In this document: piece after piece, positions 27,304 through 39,224 of the stretch
Numbering within the stretch: the first letter of the stretch is position 1
Layout of the letters: each line of letters starts with the position of its first letter
Assembly (NCBI GenBank): GCA_013398615.1
Contig: VZSR01000170.1
Coordinates: 1,648,912-1,712,911, forward strand
Length of the DNA stretch: 64,000 nucleotides
Reading direction: 5' to 3'
From: Brachypodius melanocephalos
Taxonomy: Eukaryota; Chordata; Aves; Passeriformes; Pycnonotidae
Notes under the pieces: generated by a model
What the model was told of the DNA's origin: nothing
Databases searched by the model: none
The model's input: only the letters and a program-made list of their open reading frames with translations
Translations under genes and position numbers: made by a program

Positions 27304-28235
27304 GGGAAGACAATCACAAGCCTTGCACCTTCTCCGTTGTATTCAGCATGCCTTACAAAGGCATTTAGAGTTGCCATTCTATTTCACAACTCATATTTTC
27401 CCCCTTGCTACATAAAAAATAGAAATACACAAAAGTTTTTAATATCAAACACAGTTTGATAATTGCTTGTTGTTAATATTTTTATTATTATTTGAGATTT
27501 GGAAGTTTTAAAGTAGTAGAAGCTTCCAATAATATTCTTCATGATTTTTAATTCAATCTAATTTTTGTTTCAGAATTTTTATGCAAAACTGCAAAAAAGA
27601 GCAGAAAAAATATCAAAAAAAGTTAAGGAATTAAGAGCTGTTTGAACTGTGAAATATGACAAATGGAAAAAAAGCCTCTGTCCTGAGGGTTTGTCTGATC
27701 TTCTCTGCAAGACAATTCCACATTCTCCAACTCAGAAAGTCTTGCATCTGGTTCTCACATACTTTCTTCTGGGCGATGTGTTCTGCCTCAGTTAGTAGGA
27801 GTACAGTTCTCATGGTGGTTTACAATCAAAATTTGGATTTGATTAGCTGGTCTTGACTCACTAACCACTCTCAGTACTGAAAGTGACATCAGAAGCTCAC
27901 CAAGCATCAGGAGAGAACTTCAATGTCTGGGTTAGCATGCACCACAGAAAGAGGCAGCAACATCTATACAGACATTAAACACACCACTAGGTGGTCACAT
28001 TAACCTGATCCTCAGTGTAAGCATCATTAGTCAGCTAAAACACATCCAGGTCAAATAAATTCCAATAGCCCAGGGCTGTGTACTCCTGCCCTCAGGTTAT
28101 CATTGTCTGGGAGGAAAGAAGGGGTGTTTCCTAGCCAGCTGTGAAACCTTTAGAAAACAATGCTACCTGGCCATCGAAGCCAGAGGCAGGACCCACAGGC
28201 TTTGCACAACTTTGATAAATAGAGTCCACATGTCT
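27304..28235. other. Unique DNA, possible weak continuation of the L2-like LINE
   Basis: Nothing is certain. Minus-strand translation below 28236 (28140-28235) is readable for some 30 codons but is not clearly reverse transcriptase. Confidence 0.5.
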
Positions 28236-28400
28236 TCAATGAATGGAAGGTGGAGACAGTGCCTTGGCCCACTCTTCAAAGCATTCCCCCTTTCTGACTA
28301 GAATTGCTTTGGTCTTGCTTGCATTCAACTTGAGCCAGCTGCTCTTCATCCAAGAGTTTATTTCCTGAAGGCATTCCAAAATCCTATGGCCAGTGTGAAT
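28236..28400 (-). mobile_element. L2/CR1-superfamily LINE reverse transcriptase fragment (ancient)
   Basis: On the minus strand, 54 codons starting at 28400 read GHRILECLQEINSWMKSSWL and then KLNASKTKAILV. This matches the conserved block that follows the catalytic YADD region in L2-type and related LINE reverse transcriptases (pattern CL-xx-I-xx-WM-xxN-x-LKLN-x-x-KTE-xLLV). It differs from the corresponding CR1 block, so it is a separate and older element from the copy at 25.5-27.3 kb. A stop lies at 28236-28238 in this frame, and weak similarity may continue to about 28140. On the other side homology stops abruptly at about 28400. The catalytic aspartates themselves are not present. Confidence 0.72.
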
Positions 28401-28404
28401 ATAT

Positions 28405-28717
28405 TGTCAGATTAGACTATCTAATAGCCCTCTGTCTGCCCTCGAAAACCTCAGAACTGCTGAAGTATTAGCGCCTACAAGGCATGGCTGAGATTACAAC
28501 CCATCCAGATTATGCAGAGGAAGGCAGACCTGGTCTGAAATAGCTTCCAGATGAAATTAATGAAGTAAAAGCAAAGGCCAGGGGTGTATAAGATAACTAC
28601 AGGGTACTCCAAGAGCGGGGTGGGAGCATCAGGTATGTGTCACCACCTCACTATCTTATCTGCACTGTGAGCCCCCTGGTACTCAATGAACTTTGTTAAA
28701 AAAAAAAAAAAAAAAAA
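28405..28717 (+). mobile_element. Possible LTR-like or retroposed segment ending in A20
   Basis: The segment begins near TGTCAGATTAGACTATC, directly where the L2-like frame stops, and ends at a 20-A run (28698-28717). It carries a TATA-like GTGTATAAGATAAC at about 28587. The end is GAGCCCCCTGGTACTCAATG and AACTTTGTT before the A tract, which resembles the polyadenylation-site and R/U5 region of some retroviral LTRs (AATGAA in place of AATAAA). No primer-binding site, internal coding part or target duplication was identified. A plain retroposed transcript end is an equally possible reading. Confidence 0.3.
28698..28717. repeat. Run of 20 A
   Basis: An uninterrupted 20-A run immediately after TTTGTT, at the end of the LTR-like or retroposed segment. 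It is compatible with a poly-A tail on the plus strand. Confidence 0.97.
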
Positions 28718-31700
28718 TTTACAGCTTCTGAGCCCTGAAAGTAACTCGGTCATACAACACTTTTTGCCCTGTAGAAAGGGCAAGGTTTTCCAAATTAGAC
28801 CATTTTAACATCTTAAATTATTTGCACCAAAATCCATTGACATTCTGGTTTGTGTAAAAGCTGCTTTTTTGAAAATATTGCAAGTATTTCTAAATATATT
28901 CAGCCGGCAATATTCCTTTAATCAGATTTTTTTCCTTTTATTATATAAGAAGAAATTAATTTAGCCATTTCTTGAAAGGCTGTGTATTTTCAGATCGGAA
29001 GCAGCAAGTTGATGAGACAGTCTGATTTCTCATCCTATGTAACAGGATTTAATTTTTTTTTAAACCATCTTCAGAAATGTCTTTGTCAAACACAATAATT
29101 CTGCTCAAGTCAGAGATTTTTCTCCCAGATATTTGGCAAACTGGAAAAGCATTCTTGTGGTCAGTATTAGGTCACTGAATCACTTCAGACAGAAAAAAAA
29201 GTAGTAATAACTAGCTCCAGTTTTCTAATTTTCACACACTCACTGCACAAAACAAATATCACATCCTACTTGAATTTTTCACTACGTATTTTCCTGTCTG
29301 TCTCATAGAATTAAATGTTAACCAGTCAATCAAAACTTCAATGAATTAATGTTTTCAATTTGCACAGATTAATATTCATCATTATCATGTGTGACTTGTT
29401 CATGTTTTAACTCATCAAAACTAAGAATGAGAGGACTTAATGTTAATGTCAAGCTCATGTATCAATATCATTAAATCTTTCCAATATATGCCTGTTGCTG
29501 TTACATTTTTTCATGGGAGCTTCTTTGGTTCACTTTGGTCAGTGTTTACATATGGTAGCTGTTGTACCCTGGCTAAGAGGAAAAGGTTCTTGACATGGAA
29601 ATACAATGGCGGGTGGTGAAGAGACACTTTAAGGTCTTCCATGCATCAAGTCAGGCCCACTGATGAAACATTGATTTCATCTCACTTGACATCTTCCCAA
29701 TTGACTTCCAAGTTGATCATCACAGTACCACAGATATATGGACCCTTGCTAGCATCCTTTTCCATATTTTCAGCCACAGAACATAATGTCAGTGGCTTTG
29801 CAACTTGAACTGTGGTCCTGGGGCGGGCATGCAGACGGCTGAACCACAGAAAGCACTATGCCTCCTCGTGCCATGCCTTTGTTTTCATTCCTGTCTATAA
29901 ACACAAGCCCCTCATTTTAAAAGAAAATATAATCTATTAAAGAATACTATACTGCTTTAGGATTTTTACTATCCCTGAAAATAGTATGGTTATATGTGTG
30001 AAAAAATAAAGTTTATTGAACTCTGTACATGCAGAAAAACTAACTAATCATCAATAATAGAGTGTTGACAGTTTTCATCTTTTACCTTTTTATTAAGATT
30101 TAGGTTTTCAAGCTTTTCTTTCTTTTATAAGTGAGATACGGTCCTCTTTTCGGAGGTTTCTTATTATCCCATGAGTTAAAAAATTAACAGTTATAAAATT
30201 GGAAGAACTTACAACACTTATTATTTCTGCAACCTTGCAGATCACTCACATAAATTTTAAGTCAGTGCCATGACAAACAGAGTATATGATCTTTACAGAT
30301 GTCAATGAATTCTGGTAGTATATTTGCCATGGTGAGGGAGGTTAAGAGCAGAATAAGTTTATAAATAAACAGTTTTCAAGACTTTATAATTAGCCAGTGG
30401 CCAAGATAACACAGACCTACTGAATGCCTTCTATACCCCTACATTTAGATTTTTTCAAAAATGGAAATGTCTTTCTAAACAGATATATTTCCCTCATTAC
30501 CACAGCCAGCTGGACAGCCAGTGTGACTTTTGTTATGTCTAGCAATGGCTTTTGGATGGCTCTCTGTCTCTCATTTATTTCCTAAATATTTGGCTTAGAA
30601 CATGCTCAATATTTTGGATGAGTGAACAACCAGATAAGTCATTAACTTTATAGATCAAAATAAATAATGTTGTGGTGCTTCAATGATACTAGCCCTCCCC
30701 TTGTTGACGCTCTGCTGAGGTCACTTGGGACAATGGATGAGCCTTCTTGATCAAAGCTAAGAACAAGAGAAAAGGAACTGCACAAAGCAGTAACTGTCAT
30801 GACTACTGCATACTGCTCAGGAACTTCGTGGGCTTTATTATATAAAAAGAAATTTGGTAATAAACATAATTATTACAAGAAAGAACACAGATCAGGAACA
30901 AGAACACCGTATCAGTGAACGCCCTAAAGTACAATTCTGTAAAAAGGCCATAAAGTTCAAGAATAAATATGCTTTTCTTTCTTTTTTTCCTTCTTCTACT
31001 CCATCACTCCCATTCTCTACCAACATTCATAATATTTTTGAGGAAGGATAGGAGAATTCTCAATCCCTTAGTTACATTAAATTCATATTTAGAGAACAGA
31101 CTGAATGAAAATCCTACTTCCAAAGCACCTCAAACTTTGCAGGAAACATATACTTAGCTCCTGACTGTCATCGCTCAATCCAAATCCCATAACATGGAAA
31201 AGTTCAGAAATGGACAAAAATGATGGTTATCTGGTAAAGGAAACATTTGGCTAAGAACAGTGAAGGCATATATCTCTGTTCCAGAAATGCAACACAAGGC
31301 TGGTGTAATTGCACAGACTTCTGTAGGGCCAAACCAAGGCTAGACTGCACAAAAGCAGAATTTGGAACAGAAGGCTGGCAGCACTTACCCACATCCCAAC
31401 ACATTTTTCCACTAGGTCTTTCCCAGCAACAGTTTTACCTGATACTTTCCCGTCAAATGATAAAATTTTCAAAGTATGATTTTTCAGTTCTCTGTCTCAG
31501 TCCCTCCCTGCCTCTCCCCTCAGTACTGTGATCACTGGAAATAATATTAAAAGTTCAAGTCCTGAAAACACTTACTGCCATGATTAATTTTTACAGCTTA
31601 AGGAAATCCAAGATGACATATAGTAATTTTACTTATTCATGCAAGTGACACTAAGAATTGTTAAGCTGGCACAGTATTCAAATAATAATGAACTCATATT

Positions 31701-32049
31701 CTCAAGAGTATGGAGCACTCAGCATTTTGCCAAAAGATCAAGAGAGACTCTCTGAATCACTCTCTGGTTTAATCCATAGTTGTTTCTTTTAGGAACGTAT
31801 CAGCAGTGTCCTTTTTACTTTTTACTTTTTAATTAATAAATGTGAACCTGTGTCCTGAGTTTCTGATGTAAAATACACTCCCCAGCCTAGAGCAACCAAC
31901 ACTGCATGAAGAGAAGGACTACTTTCACAGTCAGACCTCCAGTTCACTGGAGGTTAATATGTTATCCACACCGGTGTAGCTGTGCCAGTTAGAGGCTTTG
32001 CAAATACTGTGAAGCAAGTACTCTGAGAAGCTGGGAAGAGCACAGAAGT
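28718..32049. other. Unique AT-rich DNA, nothing recognised
   Basis: No gene or repeat family is recognised. The stretch at 29.5-29.9 kb is richer in G+C but has only short frames on either strand. Confidence 0.6.
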
Positions 32050-32310
32050 AGTTCAGCATGCGTGCCTGAAACGCAGGCGTGGCAGGAGGATTTTCAGTTG
32101 GAAGGATCAGGTTGCGCTGGGCTTGCCTGCGCAGATGCGCTGGAGCCGCCCCAGTGAATCAATGGAACAGCTTTGGTAACTGCTCCCTAACGTAAATGAA
32201 ATGCTTCTCCGTGTGGCTCCACGTTTTAAGTTTACTCCTGACCAAAGCTAATTCGGGTAACAATAATTAGCTCCTTTTCTCTCAAATGTCAAACCGCGAC
32301 ATTTGCTCTT
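32050..32310. promoter_or_regulatory. CpG-retaining island of unknown role
   Basis: About 13 CpG dinucleotides occur in roughly 240 bp (32060-32301), against a surrounding sequence where CpG is rare. The first half is GC-richer and contains CTGCGCAGATGCGCTGGAGC, and the second half includes ATTAGC/TAAT-type homeodomain-like cores. No start codon with a sensible frame, no CR1 or SINE similarity and no splice signal is convincing. It could be an enhancer, a small promoter or a recently inserted sequence that has not yet lost its CpGs. Confidence 0.35.
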
Positions 32311-32319
32311 CTGTTGCCA

Positions 32320-32320
<1 letters not shown>

Positions 32321-32380
<60 letters not shown>
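32321..32380. repeat. Homopolymer of 60 A
   Basis: An uninterrupted run of exactly 60 A, preceded by TGTTGCCAC and followed by CCCTCCCAAC. No AATAAA-type signal lies in the 30 bases upstream. CR1 elements do not end in poly-A, so it is not a CR1 tail. It may be a simple repeat, a retroposed tail or an assembly-limited homopolymer. Confidence 0.97.
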
Positions 32381-32382
<2 letters not shown>

Positions 32383-33519
32383 CTCCCAACCATTTAGTGT
32401 ACCTTTAGCAAAATACTTGAGATAAAACAGATAAGAAAAAGCTTCAAAACCACTGTAAGAGGCAGCAGAATGAGCTCAGAGTCAATTCTGTAAACATACC
32501 TACTTTTTTCTCACACAGATCATTCCAATCTCAACAGGACTATCAGTAGAAGCAAACTGGTTCCCAGGTGCTTAAAAGTTAGCAGGAGTGGGCTATTACA
32601 AAACAGCTGAAGTTTGGGATTTAATGACCTAAGAAAAATACTTCACGCTTCAAAAAATACCTTCTGCATCCCTTAAGGGCTGTAAGGCCATCCCCAATTA
32701 CCCACACTCCGTGGAGCATATCTCTTCCACTGAAAAACTCAGGGAGGCAGGAGCCTTCATGGCTGCAGAAGCCTACTCCCTCTTACTCCTTCTTACCACA
32801 AGTGTGTTTGTGCTCTAACAGGGATCCTGGACATGCGGGGGGTAAGCATCAGTTGGCAAAGGGAGAAGTAATACTGGCTTCTACTTCCTCCTGCTCTAGC
32901 AGCTTGAAAAAAACAGGAACATTGTGATGCCCTGCAAATTGTAAACCCTGCCCCCTCACTCCAGCCTGGGCAAAGCAAAAGGAATGGGACTCAGGTGGCT
33001 CCTATGTAGGTGCATCCCATTTCTTCTTCTCCTTATGCAGAACCGGGGTGAAAGCACAGGTCTAGTCTAAAACACGTGGAGCAAGACATAATCCAGGCAG
33101 AACCGTGGGTTCCCTGTCAACCATAACACCAAACCTTACTCCATACAGAGGACCAAGCAGCAGCCTAGAATGTCATTTGCAGAGGTATACCAAAATGACA
33201 AAGTTGAAGGCTGATATATTCAGCTTGTAGCTGGCCAGGAGACTCGGAGTATTTGTACCAAGCATTACCTCCCTTTAAGAAATGCACATAGCCTCTACCA
33301 TCGGTTTCCTATTTGTATATCCATGGGAAAAGTCATACAGGAGTAGTAATTCATCTCCCATTTAGAGATGTTATGTCCAGGCGCTGAGAGTGTACAGGTC
33401 ATTTATGAGCATACAGCTCATTTGCAGACCATTTATTACACCCATCCATCTCACAGCCTCTCCCTGGCCTTGCCAATACACAATAGCTGCTTTTCTAGTT
33501 CTACCAAGCTCCTTATTCC
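32381..33519. other. Unique DNA between the A60 run and the SINE remnants
   Basis: A moderately GC-rich stretch (32.68-33.13 kb) with no domain-bearing frame. A polypyrimidine run followed by CAG at about 33041 looks like a splice acceptor, but no adjoining exon is supported. Confidence 0.5.
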
Positions 33520-33712
33520 CAACGTATTTGAGCATCCCAGTGATATTAATGAACATATCCTCACAATGTTCCCGTGAGGATATTATCACCATTTACAGAG
33601 AACTTGCCTATGGCTATACAATCTGTGGCAGACCTGGGAAGGAGACCAAGAAATCTGGTGCTTCAGCCCCATGCAGTAACCACAGCGCTGTTCCTCTGCT
33701 CCCTTTTATGAG
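33520..33712 (-). mobile_element. MIR-like SINE remnant
   Basis: Read on the minus strand, the order of blocks follows the MIR consensus. These are a GTGGTTACTGCATGGGG promoter-derived part, then TCCCAGGTCTGCCACAGATT, TGGCTATACAATCT-type core read in reverse, GCAAGTTCTCTGTAAATGGT and ATAATATCCTCACGGG. A deletion of roughly 40 bp relative to the consensus removes the part between the GGCAAGTT and TGTAAAATGG blocks. Plus-strand bases GAGGATATTATCACCATTTA show the same core. MIR copies are known as highly diverged fossils in birds and reptiles as well as mammals. Confidence 0.65.
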
Positions 33713-33780
33713 CCGGACATCTGTTTGCTGGTTGAGGACCACCAAACAAATATCACATGGTAATAAACTTTTACAATCAC

Positions 33781-33872
33781 AACAGACCTGAGCTGGATTT
33801 GAACCAGCATATTACAGGTGCAAAAGCCTCATGTACAGCCTATTATTAGTCCCTTGAGCTAGGTGTTGCCCT
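33781..33872 (-). mobile_element. tRNA-derived SINE head or tRNA-like fossil
   Basis: On the minus strand there is an A-box-like CCTAGCTCAAGGG followed about 45 bases later by GGTTCAAATCC, which is a perfect RNA polymerase III B box, embedded in GCTGGTTCAAATCCAGC (a T-arm-like stem and loop). The order and orientation fit a tRNA-derived promoter, but the spacing is longer than in an ordinary tRNA. I could not fold an acceptor stem or a sensible anticodon arm, so I do not call it a tRNA gene. It lies just 5' (in minus-strand sense) of the MIR-like remnant and may be a second SINE. Confidence 0.5.
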
Positions 33873-36328
33873 GGTGAATGGTTGGTTACCCACCAAAAAG
33901 ATGAGGTTACCCACCATAAAGATGAGCTTGAGGTGCCAACAGTCTCCAGAAGCAAGTATTACTGAATACTCTGAATTATTTGAGTTCAATGAAGGATTCA
34001 CATGGTAAGGATTTGTGTCTGTATATGTGTGTTTGCATCTTTTTTTTTTTTCTTCCCAAGGAAACATTAGAAATCAACCTTAAGGATATGAACTTAGTTT
34101 AAATGTCAGCTGAAAAACAGCTGCTTAAAAGAGATATGATCCATGAGCCAAAAAAGTGGGGCTGGGAGGAAGTTGAAATGAGAGATATTTAGTTTGCTAA
34201 TGCTCCTGTGTGAGGATAAAAGGGTGAGATGTGGGGAATCTTCTCTGGCACAAGGTCCTGCAAAGTGTTCTGGAAGATTCGGATTAGCAGAATATGATCT
34301 CTCCATATGGCAAGTTTGAAAAAGTGGTGAAAGAAGTCCAAGCATATGCAGCAGTGAGGTAACAGGGCCAGAAGGGTCAGGCACCTGTGACTTTCTAGCC
34401 ACATTAAGTTTTTCAGAAGCTGCTTTTTGACTTAACAGAGTAGAGTTTTCCATCACATATGTGTAAAACATTTCATCCATTACAGGTTTCTTGGCTCTTC
34501 TAGATTGATTTTGTTCATGTGTGGGGAAATTTCAAGGAAACAAAACAACAACAAAAAAGCTTCTGAAACTCATTTCTTCTCCTGTTTCAAGATTTATCAC
34601 TCCTCCCGTTGAAGCACATGACTTGTCTTGCACTTGAACAATCAGTTTTTCAATGCTGAATGTTATTTTGTGTCTGAAGGCTGCTTAGCACAATTAACAT
34701 GCAGGGCTGCAGGAGCCTTCACCTATCACTAGGCATCTTAGGTAGTGCTATAATACAAAACCACCAATAAATCACTGCCTTCTCTCCATTCTAAAACTTT
34801 ACAGAGACAATGTGTGAACTCTAGCCACAGGCAGAAAAAAATCCAACTGCCTATCCCTCCTCATATAAAAATGACTTAGAGCAGAGTTTTCCCCAGATAG
34901 CTATAATCCACAAATAATCCTCACTTGCTGCAACAAAAATGACAGAAAAAATATTTGCTGTTGCAACACAGCTGACTCCTTTACCTCCTAGTGTACTTGA
35001 GGATTGAGGGAAGGAGAGGATACAGGGGCTTCAGGCAGCTATGTGGGACTCAGAGCTCCCCGCAGACCTTGGGTTGTTATTCAAGTTCAGGTCACCACCA
35101 AGGAGAGAATGAAAATGCAGCCTCTGAGGAGCCCAGCCAGATCTGGGATTACACTCGAGGCCATTCAATTATGGTACTGCAGTCTCCAGAGTGGGCCAGA
35201 ATTCCTCATCTTCCACAAGTTCAAGTCAACGTTCAGGGTGATGTATGGCCAAGCACAAGCAGTGACACTAAAATACCCTAAAAAAAATAGCATGTCTGAC
35301 TTCATAATGTTTATATTACTCCCACAATAGATGTGGGAAGGGAGGACCTGACACCACTGATCCCTAATCCTAACCTCTTGAAATTCATCCCTACGTAAAA
35401 GTAAAGGCAATTCCCATCCCCATTTTTCTGCTACTAGGGATTAAACTATCTTGTTCTGATTATCCTCTGAGCTCATGCATGATATTCCTGTCATCTAAAG
35501 GAGCTAGGGTTGTCATGGTCTTTTGGCACATCACTGCTTGCCCTCACCATGGTCACTGCTCTGTATCTAGTTAGTGCATTTGCAGCGCCCCATCAAGAGA
35601 GAAAAAATTTTAAATTAATCAATTTTTATGCAGCATTTCAGAAAACCAGTTATCAAGATTTCCACAGCCAAACAGCCAAAGATGTAAGACCAGAGCTCAC
35701 ACCTAGCCCATCCTAGAGTCTCTCCAGCTAGAGGAGGTGTAGGAAACACAAGCCAGACTGTATACATACTTTTGCCTCACCTTTTGAACCACCCTGAATT
35801 CATGAGTTCCTTAGTTCAGGAACATGTTAGAAAAAAAAAAGCTGCTGTTAAATGAAGTGAGCTCCTCTCTCATCAAGTCACTCCTGAATTTCTGGATGTG
35901 TTTTATCCTGACCCATGTCACAACACTGAGTGCCTTATCACACCACAAGAGATTCTTTCAGTTGGTCTAGGCAATTTCACAGGCACCAGGAGGGGTACAT
36001 TAATTTGCACACTTTGCCCTATCATGACTATGACCATTTTGCAGCAATGCCACACACAGATTAAGATCTTGGTACAAAAAATCCTTTTGATACCAAAACT
36101 CATTACAGCTGATGGATGTTGGTGTTGGTTTTCACTCCTTGCAGCCTTGGCAGCAATGAACATCAGAGAGGACCTGTACCACAAATCATCAATGGCAGCA
36201 GCCACCAGACATGCACCAGTGCAGGCTCTTCCCTGTAGAAAATGCAAAGGGAAACACACAGACTGAATCTTCTTCAGGCATTAAGGTTTACTTGCTTATT
36301 ACAGAACGAATCTCTCAGACACATGGTG
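33873..36328. other. Unique DNA, nothing recognised
   Basis: Open frames up to 124 codons occur on both strands and overlap each other. None has recognisable features. Confidence 0.6.
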
Positions 36329-36428
36329 TAATTTTTGGGGTATCCTGTGCAGGGCAAGGAGTTGGACTCGATGATCCTGATGGTTTCCTTCCGACTCATT
36401 ATGTTTTATGAGTCTGTGATTCTATGAC
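36329..36428 (+). mobile_element. CR1 LINE 3' tail fragment
   Basis: The stretch GTTGGACTCGATGATCCTGA followed by TGGTTTCCTTCCGACTCATT and the tail GTCTGTGATTCTATGAC is the extreme 3' end of a CR1 element. About 100 bp survive. The 5' limit is approximate because only the last 70 bp are clearly CR1. A GC-richer stretch without any recognised content lies directly downstream (36430-36600). Confidence 0.93.
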
Positions 36429-39224
36429 TGGTGAGTTGAGATCACCCACAAGGGCAGCAGCACCCCAGGGAACCACCAGGCTGCTGAGGGAATGGGATGA
36501 GCCTGCTGATACCCCACCCAGCACTGCACCCACACAGCCATCTCAGCCTGGGGCTGTGGGGCAGGCCAGAATTAAGGCCGTTCTCTGGCATTCGATGTTG
36601 TTTGTGACAACACCCGCAAAGCATCACAAGTGGATACTATCAAGGATTACTATTTGTGTATTAGTGAGTCACAATACGCCAGATTCATAAGAGCCAGATG
36701 TCACAGCTGACCCAGACAAGGCACTCAGACAGATCCCACGCGTTTCATGTGTCAGCCTTATATCCATTCATAAAACAGCTCCTTCCCAAAATATAAGTCT
36801 TGGGAAAATTTAAGATCATTGTGCAATTCTAAGTCAAGTTTCAATCGGTTTCTTGGGTTTATTTTTCCCCTTCTTTTTATTTTTTTTTTCAACAGTGGTT
36901 GAAAGAAAGGAGGGGCAGGAAATGATGTCCATCACAGAGGAGGATATAAAAAATGAAAAATATGGGTAGTCTGGCTTGGAAAAATAACTTTTTTTTTCCC
37001 CTGCTTTTCAAAATGCTACAGCTATAGAAACAATCTCCTGGACAAAGTCAGACAGATGTTTTTTTCTCCCCGCCCTCCCTCCCTTTCTTTGGATGGAATG
37101 ACTTTCTCAAGAGCACAGCTGAAAAACCTTTGGAAAAAAAAACACACACACAGTCTCAGGCGTTGGAGGTGTCTGGGGCTGAGGATTACAGAAGTTCAAA
37201 TTGGCTCCCCCTGTCAAAATTACAGCTGCACAAAAGATGGTACAACGTATCAGCCCAGGGCTCAAAAGGACTTTTTCCGGTTCTCAAGAACCCTGAGAAA
37301 ACGCAGCTGTGCTGTGCACAGCCAGGCTCTGCTGGCCCAGCCAGCCCCTAACCCTCCCACCCCTCCGCCCCCCACCCTAAGACAAATTAGTAAGGGTGCC
37401 AGCCTGCTAAAGAACATGATTAAAGGATGCGTTCCTGTGTGCACTTCTCATTTAAGGATGATTTACTGCCAGGGCATACCCTTTGTGACTTCTTATAATA
37501 TGTTTTCTTAGTTTTCGCACTTCCCTCTTAAGACTCGAAATTTAATATGTATTCCAGGAGAGTTCTTGCTCCCTTGCCCCCCCGACTCCATCTCCCTCTC
37601 CTTCCAGCATATCATCTTTGTCCATTACCCAGATGAAGTGAGCTGATTAAAATTTATGTGCATTGTCACTGAGGTGCTGTTTTAACTGTACAAATGTGTT
37701 ACAAAGCTGTTGCACTACTCAAGCCCACCCCACCAGGGTGACCCTGCTAATCTCAAACTGCAGCCCTTGTCAGGTGATGACTGCTGAGAGATCCCTTTAC
37801 AAGCTGCACCACGCCATGGTTTTGTGGCTCTGTGTGTGTGTGTGTTGGTGTAAGGTTCCTGTGTTTTGCACTTGGATGCTGCAGCCTCCACCAGTCAAAT
37901 GCAGGTGCAGCAGTTCAGGGGTCTACACATAGCATGGATATTCTCGGTACAATTTGCCAGATACTTTTGCCTACGTGTTTTAAATGACACATTTCCCCTT
38001 CTTCCTCCTTAAAAAACATAGAGAGCTGACTGGCTATGGAGAGATAGCTACACACCTGGGTTAGCAACTCCTAAAGAGATACACCCACATAACATGGTCT
38101 GATTGTTGCTCATGCTGCACATGCTGCTGTCTAACGCACAAGAGCAACCCAACCTCCTTCTAGCAAAGGCTCAATACTATGGCTAGAAATCATGCTAAGG
38201 TGTTCAGAAACTATTAAGCAAATATAAATTGTGTTCTTCAATAGGAAAGGCAGCTAAACTATTAATTCGAAATTCCCATTTTGATCTCTGGACAAATGGC
38301 AGCAGACCTGAGAACACAAAGATCTTGCTGATCACTCACTAACTGCTCAAAATTTTTGGTGTGATTATCTTCTACAACTTCTGTTTCTGTACAGCAAGTT
38401 TTAAAGGAAATCTCTGTGATTTGCAGGTATGGGAGCACCTGTAAATCTTGGGTCCTTCCCTTGATTATTTAGGTCCAAAAAATCCTTCTTCCTCTAAACA
38501 TTTTCTTTCCGAATTACTGACATTCTTTGTAATATATACTGCCAAGAATTGATTAACTGCTGTTGTCTTCCTTCCTTCTCATTCAATAGTACCAATTATG
38601 CTGCTAAAAAAACAACTCACCCTTCTTCCCCACCCGTCTAATCACATTCTTCTCTTCAAATCCTGCTTTCAGCTTTTTTGTACTCAGGAATTTTCTCACG
38701 CTTCCATGATAATCTCCACTTCTTCCTATATCCCTCTTCTCCCTTGTTTGTGTTCCCTGCCCACTTGCCTAAAATTGCTCTCCAAGATCCTTCTGGTGTC
38801 TTTTGCACATTGTTCCTGCCATCAAAGTCTTCTTGACAATACGGACCTGTTTCCCATCTATCTGAGCACCAAATGGTCATCCCCTTCACACTCTTACTTC
38901 TGGGGCATGTATCAGCCTGGAAACAGCCCATGTAAATCATGCACATCTAGAGAGGAGTATTTAATATGTAAAATATTAGACTGCTCTCAGGCTAGGTCAT
39001 TTTCCTGCTAACAGACACCTTATCTGAACATAATTTCCTTTGACATTTAAAATGCTGTCTCAGATTTCTTGCCACTTGTTAAAAAGTAGCTATGTATCAA
39101 AATTTTTCATTTAGCAGCAGAATATCTCTCATTCAGTCCATTGTTAGTGGCAAAGCATAACCATACCACTTGATACTCCGTGCCACCTTTGGCGAGGTAC
39201 TTTATTTTTTACTCCAGTTTAACT
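36429..39224. other. Unique DNA with GC-richer and pyrimidine-rich patches
   Basis: GC-richer at 36430-36600 and 37050-37420, pyrimidine-biased at 38590-38990. Frames of 137-151 codons in the latter two patches are compositionally driven (Ser/Leu/Cys or Pro-rich), have no known domain and are not accepted as genes. Confidence 0.55.
37830..37846. repeat. Short GT dinucleotide repeat
   Basis: Eight TG units followed by TTGG, in otherwise unique sequence. Confidence 0.9.

Noticed and set aside
33390..33791. 133-codon open frame
   Set aside because: It lies largely over the MIR-like SINE remnant and has no domain.
33781..33872. Functional tRNA gene
   Set aside because: The A and B boxes are present but their spacing is too long, and no acceptor or anticodon stem could be formed.
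37056..37511. 151-codon open frame on the plus strand
   Set aside because: It has a biased composition (Pro, Ser and Lys runs from pyrimidine and A tracts), overlaps other frames and shows no domain.
38598..39011. 137-codon Ser/Leu/Cys-rich frame
   Set aside because: It arises from a pyrimidine-rich plus strand, which lacks stop codons in one frame by composition. No domain or signal is seen.
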